Shown here: piece by piece, positions 57,302 through 64,000 of the stretch
How the letters are laid out: every line of letters begins with the position of its first letter
Numbering within the stretch: the first letter of the stretch is position 1
NCBI RefSeq assembly: GCF_002264395.1
Contig: NZ_NFVA01000021.1
Span: forward strand, 1-64,000
Direction: 5' to 3'
Length of the DNA stretch: 64,000 bases
From: Paenibacillus sp. VTT E-133291
Lineage (GTDB): Bacteria > Bacillota > Bacilli > Paenibacillales > Paenibacillaceae
Program-made: the position numbers and the translations under genes
Notes under the pieces: model-generated
What the model saw: only the letters and a program-made list of their open reading frames with translations
What the model was told of the DNA's origin: nothing
Databases searched by the model: none

Positions 57302-57751
57302 CTAGAGGCTAGGGTCGCTTTTTGTTCTTTCCGCAAGCTTCGTAATCGATTCAATGTCTTGATCGGTTAATTGATCCAGAAAATACTTGCGTATTGCCAT
57401 TGAGACGATGGGCAGGGCCTCATCCAAAGCTGCTTTTCCTGCAGAAGTAATGATGACCTGGACACCACGATCTGCGTCTAATGGCCCCCTTTTAACAAGG
57501 CCCCGTTTTTCCATCCGCGTCAAATGATGGGATAATCTGCTCTTATCCCAGTTCATCGAGTCGGCTAGTTCCTGTTGGCGAAGCTTGCCATCTCCGAATT
57601 GGATTAACCGATCTAGTATTCCAAAGTCTCCTTCTGATAGTCCTGTACGTTCAGAAAGCTCCTTAACAACGCGACCGAAGATTCGTTTAAAGGAGCCTTT
57701 CCACATATTCCATATTCGCATTTCATCTTCGTTTACTTTGTTGATATCCAT
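57302..57751 (-). CDS. MarR-family transcriptional regulator
   Basis: 149 aa winged helix: ERTGLSEGDFGILDRLIQF, LRQQELADSMNWDKSRLSHHLTRMEKRGLVKRGPLDADRGVQVIITSAGK. The wing motif DADRG is typical. No ribosome-binding site precedes the ATG; an extended -10 (TGA-TATTAT) ends six bases before it, so the message is probably leaderless. Three palindromic operators lie between it and the divergent SDR gene. Confidence 0.9.
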   Translation of the reverse strand: MDINKVNEDEMRIWNMWKGSFKRIFGRVVKELSERTGLSEGDFGILDRLIQFGDGKLRQQELADSMNWDKSRLSHHLTRMEKRGLVKRGPLDADRGVQVIITSAGKAALDEALPIVSMAIRKYFLDQLTDQDIESITKLAERTKSDPSL

Positions 57752-57767
57752 GCATGTATAATATCAT

Positions 57768-57859
57768 GGTTGACACATCAACCACAAGGTGTTAGCCTAT
57801 ATTCAAGTTGATATGTCAACCTCAAAGAAAACTGTCGAGTACCAAGTTGATGTATTAAC
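57768..57859. promoter_or_regulatory. Three palindromic MarR operators
   Basis: GGTTGACACATCAACC (57768-57783), GTTGATATGTCAAC (57807-57820) and GTTGATGTATTAAC (57846-57859) share the arms GTTGA/TCAAC (TTAAC in the third). Their centres are 38 and 39 bases apart. The first overlaps the spacer/-35 region of the marR promoter. Confidence 0.8.
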
Positions 57860-57900
57860 CTGTATCGAACAGTAAATCCCCACTAAAGGAGTTGTTTCTT

Positions 57901-58653
57901 ATGCAGGATAAACCCGTGGCCTTGGTCACCGGAGCCAATAAAGGAATTGGTCTTCAAATCGCCAAAGATCTCACGGCTCACGGCTTCACTGTGCTCGTCG
58001 GCTCCCGCAATCTCGAGAAAGGGGAGACGGCCGCGAAGAGTATCGGAGCGGATGCCCATGGCCTCCAACTCGACGTTACAAAGCAGGATTCTATCTCCGC
58101 CGCGGCAGAGCGCATCCGGAGTGAGCTCGGTCGTCTCGATGTGCTCGTGAACAATGCGGGCATATCGCACCAAGGTCAGCTGGGCAGGCCTCTTGAGGAG
58201 GTCGGGAAGTCGGGGCGCCCAAGCGTAGCCTCTCTAGAAGAGGTGCGAGCAGTGTTCGAGACGAACGTGTTCGGCGTCATCGCCGTCACGCAAGCGATGC
58301 TGCCGCTCCTTCGTGAAGCGCCGACAGCGCGTATCGTCAACGTATCAAGCGGTTCGGGCTCGCTGACGTTGAACGCGAATCCGACTAATTCACATCGCGA
58401 GATGTTCGGCGCCGTTTACAGCCCTTCGAAGACGGCTCTCAATGCGATTACGCTCGCCTTTGCCATTGAACTCGAGTCGACAGGCATTAAGGTCAATGCG
58501 GTATGCCCGGGCTTCACCGCGACGGATCTCAACAACTTTGAGGGCACGGGCACCGTCGTGCAAGCCGCGCGACATCCCGTGCGCCTTGCACTCCTCAACG
58601 AGGACGGTCCGACGGGCACATTCTCAAACGAAAGACGCCAACTCCCGTGGTGA
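57901..58653 (+). CDS. Short-chain dehydrogenase/reductase
   Basis: 250 aa. NAD(P)-binding TGANKGIG (about 12-19), NNAG, catalytic Ser in VNVSSGSG, and YSPSK (YxxxK). The C-terminal GPTGTF...LPW resembles carbonyl reductase-like SDRs. Substrate unknown. The ATG at 57901 follows AAGGAG. Markedly G+C-rich for this window, suggesting transfer. Probably repressed by the divergent MarR protein. Confidence 0.9.
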   Translation: MQDKPVALVTGANKGIGLQIAKDLTAHGFTVLVGSRNLEKGETAAKSIGADAHGLQLDVTKQDSISAAAERIRSELGRLDVLVNNAGISHQGQLGRPLEEVGKSGRPSVASLEEVRAVFETNVFGVIAVTQAMLPLLREAPTARIVNVSSGSGSLTLNANPTNSHREMFGAVYSPSKTALNAITLAFAIELESTGIKVNAVCPGFTATDLNNFEGTGTVVQAARHPVRLALLNEDGPTGTFSNERRQLPW

Positions 58654-58746
58654 CGTAGTCTCGAGTGGCACTGGCTCACGGAGATATGTGTAGATAACCT
58701 GAAGGCTTGAATGCCTTCCCAATATCCTTAAGGAGTGTGCAATCAA

Positions 58747-59718
58747 TTGGAATATGTAAAACTTGGACGCAGCGGGTTAGAGGTCTCAAGGTTAAGTCTT
58801 GGAACCATGAGCTTCGGAGTACCTGAACGCGGCAATACCCCATGGTCTCTGGATGAGGAGCAAAGCAGACCGATCATTAAGAAGGCACTCGAATCGGGCA
58901 TCAACTTTTTCAGCACCGCCAACATGTATTCCGACGGAACAAGCGAAGAAATTCTCGGGCGTGCTCTAAAGGACTTTGCTCAACGTGACGAAGTCGTCAT
59001 AGCAACAAAGGTATTTGTTCCGATGCGCAAAGGTCCGAATGCTGTGGGACTTTCCCGTAAAGCTATCATGACCGAAATTGATAACAGTCTAAGACGACTC
59101 GGAACAGACTATGTCGATTTGTACCAGATCCATCGGTGGGATCCTAATACGCCAATTGAGGAGACCATGGAGGCTCTTCACGATTTAGTTAAGGCGGGCA
59201 AGGTCAGATACATCGGAGCATCCTCCATGCTGGCATGGCAGTTTGCGAAAGCTCAGCATGTCGCAGAGCGCAACGGCTGGAAACGGTTCGTTTCCATGGA
59301 GAATAGATTAAACCTGCTCTATCGGGAAGAAGAACGAGAAATGCTCCCCCTTTGCAGAGACGAGGGAGTTGGCGTCACTCCTTACCTGCCTTTGGCTGCA
59401 GGCCGGTTAACTCGGGATTGGAATGAGCAGACCGCGCGATCAGAGAAGGACCAGGTAGCAAAGGCTTTGTTTAATAAAACGGAAGAGGCTGATCGCAAAG
59501 TCGCGGAAAGAGTTGTGGAAATTGCCGCTAACCGGGGAATTTCGCGCGCACAAATTGCACTTGCATGGTTGCTGCAAAAGGAAGAGGTCACAGCGCCGAT
59601 TATGGGTTCGACCAAAATCAGCCATCTGGAAGATGCGGTTTTGGCGTTGTCGATTAAATTGACTTCTGAAGAAATTACCCGTTTAGAAGAACTGTATATT
59701 CCACATCCATTTGTATAA
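58747..59718 (+). CDS. Aldo/keto reductase with altered catalytic Asp
   Basis: 323 aa TIM-barrel enzyme. Start EYVKLGRSGLEVSRLSLGTMSFG, tetrad Tyr in NMYSDG, Lys in IATKVF, His in YQIHRWD, and the C-terminal nucleotide site (PIMGSTKISHLEDAV). The position normally occupied by the tetrad Asp (FDTA) is Ser (FFSTA). TTG at 58747 chosen as start: it is 11 bases after AAGGAG and gives the usual N-terminus. Follows the SDR by 93 bases. Confidence 0.88.
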   Translation: MEYVKLGRSGLEVSRLSLGTMSFGVPERGNTPWSLDEEQSRPIIKKALESGINFFSTANMYSDGTSEEILGRALKDFAQRDEVVIATKVFVPMRKGPNAVGLSRKAIMTEIDNSLRRLGTDYVDLYQIHRWDPNTPIEETMEALHDLVKAGKVRYIGASSMLAWQFAKAQHVAERNGWKRFVSMENRLNLLYREEEREMLPLCRDEGVGVTPYLPLAAGRLTRDWNEQTARSEKDQVAKALFNKTEEADRKVAERVVEIAANRGISRAQIALAWLLQKEEVTAPIMGSTKISHLEDAVLALSIKLTSEEITRLEELYIPHPFV

Positions 59719-59784
59719 ATTTGACGCAAGTAAGGTGTGCATCTGCTAATCATGCAAAGCCTAACTCTTGTTCAATTCTATGGG

Positions 59785-59829
59785 AAGAACTCTTCATGCT
59801 ATTTCTCATGAAGAGTTCTTTTACTTTTG
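59785..59829 (+). terminator. Terminator after the aldo/keto reductase gene
   Basis: Perfect 14-base-pair stem AAGAACTCTTCATG/CATGAAGAGTTCTT followed by a T-rich tract. Confidence 0.9.
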
Positions 59830-60090
59830 TGGCGATATGGTGAACCTTATCATAAGTAAGGCGTAATTCTGGCCTGAAAGTCTTGGAGATACTGAAAGTT
59901 GCTTGTAATTGGGGCAGTGGAGTACGAGAGCACTAAGGGTTAATAGATACGATGGATTTTTTTTGCATTTTTACGTCATTGAAAAGATGGGCGACATCGC
60001 GCTTATAAAGCGGGGGTCGGTGGAAGATAGGGATGCAGCGGATAAACAACTCGTCCGTGCCACATGCATGGAATCAAAATAAAAACTCAC
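59830..60090 (+). pseudogene. Possible gene relic beside the IS remnant
   Basis: This 260-base stretch has no intact gene. The frame from 59965 to about 60080 reads HFYVIEKMGDIALIKRGS... and ends CMESK, which looks protein-like, but it is cut upstream by frame breaks around a poly-T tract. It stops just where the inverted repeat around the IS begins. Family not recognised. Confidence 0.25.
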
Positions 60091-60123
60091 TCTCTAATAA
60101 ACTGTACCCTATGTAAAGGACAT

Positions 60124-60661
60124 TTAAAAAAAGTCTAAGCAGATTGAAGAAGATGATCTCTGTATTGAACATTGAACAGGGGTCATCTTTTTTAAATCCC
60201 ATTGATACCTGTAGTGGTTATAGTAGGTCATGTAATCCTTAATCTCCTGTTTCAACTCAATCAAAGTCAAACAAGGCTTAATGGAATCTTGATCTTTAAA
60301 ATGACCAAAAAAAGATTCTTGTGGGGCATTATCCCAGCAGTTTCCCCGCCTGGACATGGATTGTTTTAATTTCATTTTCTTAAGCATTTTTGAAAATCCG
60401 GATGTGTATAATGAGATCCCTGATCAGAGTGAATGAAGGCACCGTCAGCTCGCTTAAACCTTCGGTTTTTCTTAAGTTTCAAGAGAGTATCTATCGCAAG
60501 ATCCATTGTGATTCGATCTGACACATGATATGCCAGGATCTCATTGGTTGAACTATCTTTGATTGTGGATAAATAGGCTTTTTTACCCGATCCGTAAAAT
60601 AAATAAGTGATTTTCTCGATGGTGGTATGAATAAAGACAAATTTCTGGCTAGATGAAAGTG
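60124..60661 (-). pseudogene. IS3-type transposase orfB remnant
   Basis: Reading leftward from about 60660, the first part encodes HTTIEKITYLFYGSGKKAYLSTIKDSS and AFIHSDQGSHYTHPDFQK, the middle of an rve integrase domain. A one-base loss in an A-run near 60393 then shifts the frame to MLKKMKLKQSMSRRGNCWDNAPQESFF...YYNHYRYQWDLKKMTPVQ, the C-terminal part with its DDE Glu. The first roughly 130 residues of a normal orfB are missing, so there is both an internal deletion and a frameshift. Not functional. Confidence 0.88.
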
Positions 60662-61078
60662 CTATCCTTTGTTCTGCCTCCTTTCCATGAAACGAATCTT
60701 TTTTAACAGTTCATTCTCCGCTCGTAGCAAGGCATTCTGAGCCTCCAGTTTGGCATTCTTCTCTTCGAGCGTTAGCTCCCGTTTAAGGGGTCTTCCTGAG
60801 GCGTGGCTTCTTGTATCTTGCAAACCTAAGATTCCGTTCTCTTGGTAGCTCGCACGCCATCTCTTTCTTGAAGATTCGACTCTTTGGAGCCCGATAACGG
60901 TTACGTCAAAACCACATTCTTCAAATATTTCTCTCGGTGGATTCCCCTTATTATTCTCTGAGATAAACAATTGCTTAAACGCATCTGTATATGTAATTGC
61001 CTTTGAAGATACGGACCTCACATACGGATTATTAGATAACTGCTTGATCTCTTTATCTGTAAATATTTTCTTGCTCAT
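60662..61078 (-). CDS. IS3-family transposase orfA (helix-turn-helix)
   Basis: 138 aa. N-terminal HTH-type region, basic centre (VESSRKRWRASYQENGILGLQDTRSHASGRPLKRELTLEE) and a leucine-zipper-like end (KNAKLEAQNALLRAENELLKKIRFMER). Start ATG 61078 with AGAGGAATGAT upstream. Intact in frame, but its partner orfB is destroyed, so the element cannot move by itself. Confidence 0.85.
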   Translation of the reverse strand: MSKKIFTDKEIKQLSNNPYVRSVSSKAITYTDAFKQLFISENNKGNPPREIFEECGFDVTVIGLQRVESSRKRWRASYQENGILGLQDTRSHASGRPLKRELTLEEKNAKLEAQNALLRAENELLKKIRFMERRQNKG

Positions 61079-61209
61079 ATCATTCCTCTTCCCTATCTTC
61101 TTCGTTATAAACAAAAATACCCTACCGAGAGACTTTTTAAAAGTGTCTACTCGATAGGGTACAGTTTATAAAGGGTGAGTTTTTATTTTCTGTCTAAAGA
61201 AGAATATTT

Positions 61210-61683
61210 CTATGCATTTTCCAGGCCGTGTTTTTCGACGATTTGATCGTTTGATTGAGGCTGGCCTATACCCTCGCTAATCAAGCTTCGCAGGCTGCCA
61301 TTGATGTTTAAGCCCCAGGCGTCCGAGCAGACGGCGTAGCATTCGTACGCTGGGACGAGCCCTACGTGCGTAAAGTTAACCTCCGTTTTGTCGCCCTTCT
61401 TGACGATTTCAAAGATTACGTCAGTATCTTTCCATTCGCTATTGTCCTCTATGAAGTTGAAATAGTTGTCTACGATGTGCCAAACCACCTTTTTACCTGG
61501 AACGAGTTCAGTGATCTGGAGGGTGCAACGGTGGATATCCTGGTAGTGATGCTTAAATTGACCGAGCTCGTCGGTCTTGCCTTCAATTTCTTCTGACCAC
61601 CATCCGCGGACATTATTAATGGCGCCGTATACCTCCTCAGGGCTCTGATCTACCATGAAAGAAGTCCTGTAACTATGATTCAT
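61210..61683 (-). CDS. SRPBCC (AHSA1-like) domain protein
   Basis: 157 aa START-like fold: YRTSFMVDQSPEEVYGAINNVRGWWSEEIEGKTDELG, LVPGKKVVWHIVD, and KGDKTEVNFTHVGLVPAYECYAVCSDAWG. Such proteins bind small hydrophobic ligands in a deep cavity. GAAGGAG precedes the ATG. Divergent from an HxlR regulator with which it shares an operator. Confidence 0.88.
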   Translation of the reverse strand: MNHSYRTSFMVDQSPEEVYGAINNVRGWWSEEIEGKTDELGQFKHHYQDIHRCTLQITELVPGKKVVWHIVDNYFNFIEDNSEWKDTDVIFEIVKKGDKTEVNFTHVGLVPAYECYAVCSDAWGLNINGSLRSLISEGIGQPQSNDQIVEKHGLENA

Positions 61684-61723
61684 GTGAGTGATCTCCTTCG
61701 CTCATTTGTTGAGTTGCAAACAG

Positions 61724-61768
61724 AGTATAGAATACGTACTTGTAAAATGCAAGTACAAATAGTATAAT
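61724..61768. promoter_or_regulatory. Overlapping divergent promoters with shared palindromic operator
   Basis: Rightward: TTGTAA (61740-61745), 17 bases, TATAAT (61763-61768). Leftward: TTGCAT (61752-61747), 17 bases, TATACT (61729-61724). The palindrome GTACTTG-N7-CAAGTAC (61736-61756) covers both -35 boxes, so a single bound HxlR dimer could block both. Confidence 0.8.
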
Positions 61769-61775
61769 TGTGCTC

Positions 61776-62189
61776 ATGAAAAAGCGAACTTCAACCGTTT
61801 GTCCCATCGTCTATGCGCTCGATATATGGGGAGACCCGTGGAGCCTGATCATCCTTCGTGACGTCCTAATCCATAACAAGCGGTATTACCGCGAGTTTCT
61901 TGCTTCAACAGAGCGCATCTCTACCAATATTTTGAGTGCGCGGCTCCAATCGCTCATTGAAGCAGGCCTGCTCATCAAAACAGAAGGCAAATCAAACCGC
62001 GCACAAACGATGTTTCGCCCAACGCAAAAGGCACTTGATCTGTTTCCAGTCGTATTTGCCATTATGCACTGGGGTCTTAAATACAATATCAATACCGATA
62101 TGAGCATTCCAATCATGCAGGAGCTAACAACAAACGAAGAAGGGTTGAAGCAGCGCCTTTTGCGGAATTTCGACGATTGTACTTTCTAA
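61776..62189 (+). CDS. HxlR-family transcriptional regulator
   Basis: 137 aa. CPIVYALDIWGDPWSLIILRDVLIHNKRYYREFLASTERISTNILSARLQSLIEAGLL is the HxlR winged helix. Start ATG 61776 lies seven bases after the -10 TATAAT, with no room for a ribosome site, so the transcript appears leaderless. A GTG six bases upstream would fall outside the message. Its stop is two bases before the right terminal repeat. Confidence 0.9.
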   Translation: MKKRTSTVCPIVYALDIWGDPWSLIILRDVLIHNKRYYREFLASTERISTNILSARLQSLIEAGLLIKTEGKSNRAQTMFRPTQKALDLFPVVFAIMHWGLKYNINTDMSIPIMQELTTNEEGLKQRLLRNFDDCTF

Positions 62190-62191
62190 AA

Positions 62192-62214
62192 TTTTCGCCC
62201 TATTTATGATACGG
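62192..62214 (-). repeat. Right terminal repeat of a putative rlmH-targeted element
   Basis: Inverted copy (20 of 23 identical) of the repeat at the rlmH 3' end, TTTTCGCC...ATTTATGATACGG. The two copies bound 57118-62214, with AAAA on the inner side at both ends. The following 169 bases show no gene. Confidence 0.75.
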
Positions 62215-62383
62215 AGATGTTTCGGGAGAAATCTGGATACCGGTGAAGAAAAAATAACGCTCTTATGCGAGCGAAATATAGGCGTTAACGAAGATGACAA
62301 CTGAACAAATCTAGATTAATAAAGGGTCATCCCCAAATCCTCTGTTCGACTTAGGTATGGTTTAACTGAAAAGAGTAAGAAAT

Positions 62384-62414
62384 AAAAAACACTAAGAATC
62401 AACTTAGTGTTTTT
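62384..62414. terminator. Bidirectional terminator
   Basis: AAAAACACTAAG/CTTAGTGTTTTT with a six-base loop, T-rich both ways. It ends the leftward hydrolase gene. Confidence 0.85.
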
Positions 62415-62433
62415 CGTTATACAAAGGAAAGCC

Positions 62434-63285
62434 TCAATTGTCCTCAAGGATCCACTTGCTTAGCTCTTTGTCAAAGATTCGAGGTTCTTCAAACATTGGG
62501 TTGTGACCACTATGCTCAAAGATCACTTTTTTGACGTGCTTATAGGTTTCATTAACAGAATTCCAAAGTGAAACAGGCGCTACCAAATAATCATACCTGC
62601 CTAAACCGATAAATACTGGTTTGTTGAAGTTATTGATTGATTGTATAAGATTCAATTCTGCGAATGCTTCTCCCCACAGATAATCGATAATTGGCATATT
62701 CGTATATACATCTTCCCACATGTAAGCTGCGTCAAATGTATAATCATAAAAGCTTTGGGCTCCCATCCGAATACACATGTGAACGAATCGCCGTTCAGGA
62801 TCTTTCTGAATGTCGCTTTCTAACAAAGCAATATCCATCTCGAACTGTCTTTTTCTCTCCGGACTTGCTGTCTCATTAAAAAATGCAAAACTTTGACGCT
62901 GTCTTTCCCCGCTATTTGTAGGTGCTGAATTCAATAAGGCAACTTTTTGGACATGATAGGGATATTTTTTAGCATATTCCAAAGCCATGAAAGCATGTCC
63001 TGAATGCCCTAATAAGATGAAATTTGTTAAGTTAAGATCTTGCCTTGCCGTCTCTATATCATCTAATACTTTCTCCAATCTATAATCTTCCGGTTGCAGA
63101 GTTCGGGGCGGCTTCACAAATCCTCTATGATCAAGGAAAATAAATTGAAATGTATCATATAAATCTTCTGAGAATAATTGAGGATAATAAACACTGCTGC
63201 CTATCACCAAAATAGGTTTTCCAGTTCCTTTTACACAATAATTCAGTTCAAATCCATCACTATTTATAGCTTGGTATTTATTCAT
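62434..63285 (-). CDS. Alpha/beta hydrolase
   Basis: 283 aa. Nucleophile elbow GHSGH (Ser near 95), oxyanion region GKPILVIGSSVYYPQLFSE, late His in FEHSGHNPMFEEP, and acid probably in GRYDYLV. Resembles proline iminopeptidase/hydrolase-type folds; substrate unknown. The ATG at 63285 follows AAGGA by eight bases; upstream in-frame starts overlap that site. Confidence 0.85.
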   Translation of the reverse strand: MNKYQAINSDGFELNYCVKGTGKPILVIGSSVYYPQLFSEDLYDTFQFIFLDHRGFVKPPRTLQPEDYRLEKVLDDIETARQDLNLTNFILLGHSGHAFMALEYAKKYPYHVQKVALLNSAPTNSGERQRQSFAFFNETASPERKRQFEMDIALLESDIQKDPERRFVHMCIRMGAQSFYDYTFDAAYMWEDVYTNMPIIDYLWGEAFAELNLIQSINNFNKPVFIGLGRYDYLVAPVSLWNSVNETYKHVKKVIFEHSGHNPMFEEPRIFDKELSKWILEDN

Positions 63286-63430
63286 TGTCATCATCCTTTT
63301 TTCATTTTTATTTTACACATCACTCCTTCCCTTCACGGATTCCATTACATTCTCCATAGAACGCTCTAACATTCCGATCACCTCAAATTTTGTGGCTTAT
63401 AATAAATATTATGGCAGCATACTTTTCACT

Positions 63431-63493
63431 GTTAATCGAAACCGTGCTCTTCGGAAAGAGAGCGGCTTGTCCCAGGAAGCCCAGCTCATTTGA
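63431..63493 (+). pseudogene. Possible relic of an XRE-type regulator
   Basis: A 20-codon frame reads VNRNRALRKESGLSQEAQLI then stops. RALRKESGLSQEA is like the first two helices of an XRE helix-turn-helix. No rest of the gene follows. Could be chance. Confidence 0.25.
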
Positions 63494-63514
63494 GGAGCTA
63501 AGCCGGGCCTTTTA
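63479..63514 (+). terminator. Hairpin with T run
   Basis: GCCC and AGCTC (63479-63487) pair with GAGCT (63495-63499) and GGGC (63505-63508), followed by TTTT. It lies downstream of the deiminase gene on the other strand and after the XRE-like relic. Confidence 0.45.
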
Positions 63515-63569
63515 AAGGATACCGAGAGTCCATTAGTTTTCAAGTCGTAAAGGTCACTGCAACAAGCAA

Positions 63570-64000
63570 TCACTTTAAACGGACGGGCTGTTGTTGTGTG
63601 ACACAATGAATCATACCGCCTTCTTTATAGAGCTCCCTTACATCAATTCCAATAACTTTGCGGTCAGGGTATAGTTTTTGGATAATATCGTTTGCTGCCT
63701 TGTCATTAGGATCATTGTAATTCGGGACTAATACAACTGTATTCCCAATGTAGTAATTAATATATGAACCCTTGTACCCCAAGTTTTCACCATTATCAAG
63801 CACTACATTGTTTTTACTAATTGGTAGATACACATACTGATAAGGCTTGTCGAAGGCATTTTTAGCGCTCATTAAGGTTTGGATATCCTTATTAGTGACA
63901 CCCCATTCTGCTAAGTCATTCTTTTTCATTGTCATTATTGTAGATTTTTCATGAATTTTAACGAATCCATCAATATGAAAATCCGTAATATCAAGATCTG
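63570..64000 (-). CDS. Agmatine deiminase family protein (partial, runs off the window)
   Basis: C-terminal 143 residues; the 5' part lies beyond the right edge. Reading in frame from the edge: DLDITDFHIDGFVKIHEKST contains the catalytic Asp/His pattern, and GGMIHCVTQQQP holds the catalytic Cys of the agmatine/peptidyl-arginine deiminase family. Products would be N-carbamoylputrescine and ammonia if it is a true agmatine deiminase. An internal ATG at 63935 is not the start. Confidence 0.85.
   Translation of the reverse strand, partial: DLDITDFHIDGFVKIHEKSTIMTMKKNDLAEWGVTNKDIQTLMSAKNAFDKPYQYVYLPISKNNVVLDNGENLGYKGSYINYYIGNTVVLVPNYNDPNDKAANDIIQKLYPDRKVIGIDVRELYKEGGMIHCVTQQQPVRLK

Larger units (their letters stand above)
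60076..61189 (-). mobile_element. Decayed IS3-family (IS150-type) insertion sequence
   Basis: Core from TGTACCCTAT (60103) to its inverted partner ATAGGGTACA (ending 61163), 1061 bp, shorter than an intact element of this group (about 1.4-1.5 kb). The inverted repetition continues outside the core: 60076-60090 matches the complement of 61175-61189 over 15 bases, and TAAAC faces GTTTA at the core edges. No direct target repeat is visible. Both transposase frames are leftward and orfB is broken. Confidence 0.8.

Overview
The window is the replication-origin region of a Bacillota chromosome, most likely Paenibacillus. The evidence is gene order (gyrB-remB-recF-rlbA-dnaN-dnaA // rpmH-rnpA-yidC-khpB-mnmE-mnmG-rsmG-noc-parA-parB), sporulation genes (yyaC, dacF-like), the complete walRK-yycHI-walJ-htrA cluster next to purA, a parS site identical to the Bacillus consensus, and many small Paenibacillus/Bacillus families (DUF4446, DUF3343, DUF951, YjzC, YdjO, YyzF). 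This assignment comes from recognising protein families, not from a database search.

Layout. 1-7035: the origin. dnaA, dnaN, rlbA, recF, remB and gyrB run leftward. A DnaA-box cluster lies upstream of dnaA, and a DnaA box with a DnaA-trio run next to AT-rich DNA lies between dnaA and dnaN, so the origin is bipartite. 7036-16673: rightward genes for ribosome and tRNA maturation, membrane insertion and chromosome segregation (Noc, ParA, ParB, two parS-type sites). 16784-20671: a PLP enzyme, small conserved proteins, spore protein YyaC and an MscS channel. 20715-25232: tRNA-Ser(CGA), a YjzC-like gene, rpsF-ssb-rpsR, a candidate structured RNA and a MutS2-like ATPase without the Smr nuclease domain. 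25434-39580: a peptide-binding lipoprotein, cell-wall enzymes (DacF-like, LCP, M23/LysM/G5), the gdpP-rplI-dnaB group and purA. 39771-47017: the WalRK cell-wall regulon core and HtrA. 47264-54111: cold-shock genes (csp, ydjO) and the cydABDC operon behind Rex/Fnr-type operators. 54343-56509: YyzF, and an MFS exporter with a divergent ArsR-type regulator.

56653-64000: rlmH followed by accessory DNA. A 23-bp motif overlapping the rlmH stop codon is repeated in inverted orientation (20 of 23 identical) 5.1 kb away, two bases after the stop of an HxlR gene. The enclosed block holds a MarR regulator with three evenly spaced operators, an SDR oxidoreductase, an aldo/keto reductase with an altered catalytic position, a decayed IS3-type element, and an SRPBCC/HxlR divergent pair sharing one palindromic operator. 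Both regulators appear to be leaderless. The arrangement resembles a staphylococcal cassette chromosome (SCC)-type insertion at rlmH, but no recombinase gene is visible. An alpha/beta hydrolase and a truncated agmatine deiminase follow.

Most of the window is ordinary core genome. The points most worth checking are the rlmH-bounded element, the 6S-like RNA candidate at 22860-23117, the regulatory regions of the accessory block, and a terminator that also looks like the PurR operator of purA.
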